Positions 8,245 through 9,985 of a stretch of DNA of 9,985 bases are shown one piece after another. The stretch's first letter is position 1. Every line of letters starts with the position of its first letter. The translations under genes and the position numbers were made by a program. Origin of the DNA: Candidatus Omnitrophota bacterium (GTDB lineage: Bacteria; Omnitrophota; Gorgyraeia; JABMRN01; RBG-13-46-9); NCBI GenBank assembly GCA_016782495.1, contig JADHYL010000018.1, forward strand, positions 1-9,985, written 5' to 3'. The notes below the pieces were generated by a model, which did no database searches, was not told the DNA's origin, and was given only the letters and a program-made list of their open reading frames with translations.

Positions 8245-8778
8245 ATGAATTTTGCCAACAAAATTACTATTTTAAGGATTCTCCTCATTCCGTTTTTCAT
8301 AGCGTTTATTCTTTATTCAAAATGGGAATTGGCGCTTCTTGTTTTTATAATCGCAGCGCTAACCGATGCCATAGACGGTTATATCGCCAGGGCCTTAAAG
8401 CAAAGAACGGAACTGGGTAAGATTTTGGACCCGATAGCGGATAAACTAATTATTTTAAGCGCTTTCATATGTTTAAGCGTCTCAAAGACGCTACCACCTG
8501 CCCTGAAACCGCCGGTTTATGTTCCTATTATTGTAATCTCACGCGACGCCATTATTATTCTCGGAGCGCTTCTTATTCATCATATAAAAGGCGAGCTTAA
8601 TATAATGCCCACACTAATCAGTAAAATTACGACGTTTTTACAGATGGCCACAGTGATAAGCATTCTTCTGGGGTCAGCTGCTGTATCACCTTTATTATGG
8701 AGCATTACCGTGGGCTTTACAATTGTTTCCGGAATAGATTATATTGCAAAGGGAAGCAAACTACTTAACGAGAAATAA
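8245..8778 (+). CDS. pgsA: CDP-diacylglycerol-glycerol-3-phosphate 3-phosphatidyltransferase
   Basis: This 177-residue integral membrane enzyme joins CDP-diacylglycerol to glycerol-3-phosphate, giving phosphatidylglycerophosphate, the precursor of phosphatidylglycerol and cardiolipin. The CDP-alcohol phosphotransferase signature is complete: D41, D44-G45, A48-R49, G58, D62 and D66 in the spacing DxxDGxxARx8GxxxDxxxD. The N-terminus NKITILRILLIPFF matches PgsA-type members rather than phosphatidylserine synthases. Several hydrophobic helices fill the rest. I chose the ATG at 8245 because the family begins with this N-terminus and AGG lies 8 bases upstream (8234-8236). A TTG at 8218 would add nine polar residues and overlap lepB. 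Nothing rules out a closely related CDP-alcohol transferase. Confidence 0.93.
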   Translation: MNFANKITILRILLIPFFIAFILYSKWELALLVFIIAALTDAIDGYIARALKQRTELGKILDPIADKLIILSAFICLSVSKTLPPALKPPVYVPIIVISRDAIIILGALLIHHIKGELNIMPTLISKITTFLQMATVISILLGSAAVSPLLWSITVGFTIVSGIDYIAKGSKLLNEK

Positions 8779-8779
8779 T

Positions 8780-9985
8780 ATGGCTGTATCCATACCCATC
8801 GTATCCATCGTCGGAAGGCCCAATGTCGGCAAATCAAGCCTCTTTAACAGGATTGTAAAAAAAAGGCACACCGTAGTAGAGGAAAAAGAGGGCACGACGC
8901 GGGATAGAATCGAAAAACACGTGAAGTTTAAGGGTAAAAACCTGATCCTCGTGGATACGGGCGGGTTTTTCTCGAATGATTTTTTGCGCAGCGAAAAGGA
9001 TAGAATCGAGGCCCTTATGAAAACGCAGATAGAGAAGGCCATCATGCGCTCGGATCTTCTTTTATTTGTATGCGACGGTGCATCCGGGCCCTCGCCGCTT
9101 GATCTCGACATGGTGCGCTTTATTCGCAAATCCGGCAAAAGAATAGTGCTTGTCGTAAATAAAATAGACAATGAGAAAAAGAAAGAAAACCTCCTGGAGT
9201 TTTACGAGCTTGGCCTGGGAGAGCCTTTCGGTATTTCCTGCCTGCACAACCGCGGCGTGGATAATCTCACAGAGGAAATTGCCCGCCTCATTCCGGAGTA
9301 TTCGGAAGCCGGGACCCCTAAAGATCAACCGATAAAAGTCGCCATCGTCGGAAGGCCCAACGTCGGTAAATCCTCATTCTTAAATAGAGTCCTGGGTGAA
9401 GAAAGGGTTATCGTACACGAAAAACCCGGCACTACAAGGGATTCAGTAGATACTTATTTAAAAAAAGACGGGATCAATTTTTTGCTTATTGATACGGCAG
9501 GCTTGAGGCACAAAAAAAAAGTAAAAACTGCCGTAGACATTTATAGCATGATGCGGGCAAGGTCCTCGATAGACCACTCTGACGTGGCGCTTCTTTTGAT
9601 TGACGGGATGGAAGGGGTCACAAGCGATGATGCAAAGATTTTTGACTACATCGTAGAAACAGGCAAGGGCTGCGCCATAGTCGTAAACAAGTGGGACCTT
9701 GTAAAGCGCATAGAAACCTCCAGATACGCCGGCGCCATTTTAAAAAAGATGCCGCAGGCGAGAAATTTTCCGATTGCATTTATCTCGGCAAAAACCGGTA
9801 GAAACGTATTAATTGCTTTCAATCTCGTAAATGCAATAAAAACGAATCTTGACCTTTCTATAGATAAAGACGCACTTAGCGATTTTCTAAAAGAGATAAG
9901 CCCTGAGGAGGTCAGGATCCCCCGACGGAGGAAAACAACCAGGTTTTTTTCCATGACACAGGCGGGGATGTTTCCGAAAGAATTT
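8780..9985 (+). CDS. der: ribosome assembly GTPase Der (EngA), 3' end cut by window
   Basis: This gene encodes the double-GTPase needed for 50S subunit assembly; the first 402 residues are visible. Domain 1: GRPNVGKS at 12-19 (G1), GTTRD at 38-42 (G2), DTGGF at 59-63 (G3), NKID at 127-130 (G4). Domain 2: GRPNVGKS at 191-198, GTTRD at 217-221, DTAGL at 238-242, NKWD at 303-306 and ISAKTG for G5. Two G domains in series are diagnostic of Der. The C-terminal KH-like domain begins after about residue 340, and the reading stays open to the last base at ...MFPKEF. Family members are usually near 440 residues, so roughly 40 should lie beyond the window. The ATG is one base after the pgsA stop, with no Shine-Dalgarno sequence. 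Confidence 0.98.
   Translation, partial: MAVSIPIVSIVGRPNVGKSSLFNRIVKKRHTVVEEKEGTTRDRIEKHVKFKGKNLILVDTGGFFSNDFLRSEKDRIEALMKTQIEKAIMRSDLLLFVCDGASGPSPLDLDMVRFIRKSGKRIVLVVNKIDNEKKKENLLEFYELGLGEPFGISCLHNRGVDNLTEEIARLIPEYSEAGTPKDQPIKVAIVGRPNVGKSSFLNRVLGEERVIVHEKPGTTRDSVDTYLKKDGINFLLIDTAGLRHKKKVKTAVDIYSMMRARSSIDHSDVALLLIDGMEGVTSDDAKIFDYIVETGKGCAIVVNKWDLVKRIETSRYAGAILKKMPQARNFPIAFISAKTGRNVLIAFNLVNAIKTNLDLSIDKDALSDFLKEISPEEVRIPRRRKTTRFFSMTQAGMFPKEF
8805..8835 (+). repeat. internal direct repeat in der, copy 1 (first P-loop)
   Basis: These 31 bases match 9342-9372 at 29 of 31 positions, including an unbroken 19-base identity at the start. The repeat codes for the IVGRPNVGKS P-loop of the first GTPase domain. 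The two differences are synonymous third-position changes. It comes from the duplicated domain structure of Der. Confidence 0.85.
9342..9372 (+). repeat. internal direct repeat in der, copy 2 (second P-loop)
   Basis: This is the partner of the repeat at 8805-8835, coding for the P-loop of the second GTPase domain. The copies are 537 bases apart and in the same reading frame, so recombination between them would delete one domain without shifting the frame. Confidence 0.85.

Noticed and set aside
9512..9520. Run of nine A in der (HKKKV region), a possible slippage or programmed frameshift site.
   Set aside because: The frame continues correctly through it into NKWD and the KH region, and no alternative product or stimulatory structure is evident. 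Poly-A lysine runs are common in these lysine-rich genes.

Overview
This 10 kb window is a dense, one-directional run of bacterial housekeeping genes. Ten coding sequences lie on the + strand and nine of them are complete. The gaps between them range from a 4-base overlap to 23 bases, about 72 non-coding bases in total between genes. No stretch of 300 bases lacks a gene, and I see no rRNA, tRNA, mobile element, CRISPR array or prophage. Nothing on the - strand looks like a real gene. All starts used are ATG. Eight of the nine stops seen on the complete genes are TAA; the one TGA is the stop inside the ATGA overlap.

Layout: a possible last few codons of an upstream gene (2-34); mannose-1-phosphate guanylyltransferase (36-1058); RuvX/YqgF (1062-1475); cytosolic M16 zinc peptidase (1482-2750), overlapping an M50 site-2-type intramembrane protease with two CBS domains (2747-3799); a phosphohexomutase (3823-5268); a histidine phosphatase (5277-5831); the elongation factor LepA/EF4 (5834-7627); signal peptidase I LepB (7641-8228); phosphatidylglycerophosphate synthase PgsA (8245-8778); and the double-GTPase Der, cut by the window end (8780-9985).

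How the genes fit together: the guanylyltransferase and the phosphohexomutase could together turn mannose-6-phosphate into GDP-mannose. LepB, the M50 protease and perhaps the M16 peptidase belong to protein export and membrane proteolysis. PgsA makes the precursor of phosphatidylglycerol. LepA and Der are GTPases of translation and ribosome assembly. The whole set may be read as one long transcript, because there is no room between genes for a conventional promoter or terminator. Only two starts, the mutase and lepB, carry strong Shine-Dalgarno sequences.

Organism: a bacterium with moderate GC, lysine-rich proteins and a compact genome with tightly packed genes. The mix of core genes in one string is in keeping with an uncultured lineage such as Omnitrophota, but that is a low-confidence guess from style, not from a diagnostic gene.

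I do not find an undescribed system here. The most notable points are a histidine phosphatase that has Cys in place of a usual catalytic-pocket Arg, a guanylyltransferase with several altered signature residues, and the translationally coupled M16/M50 protease pair in a run that also encodes signal peptidase I.
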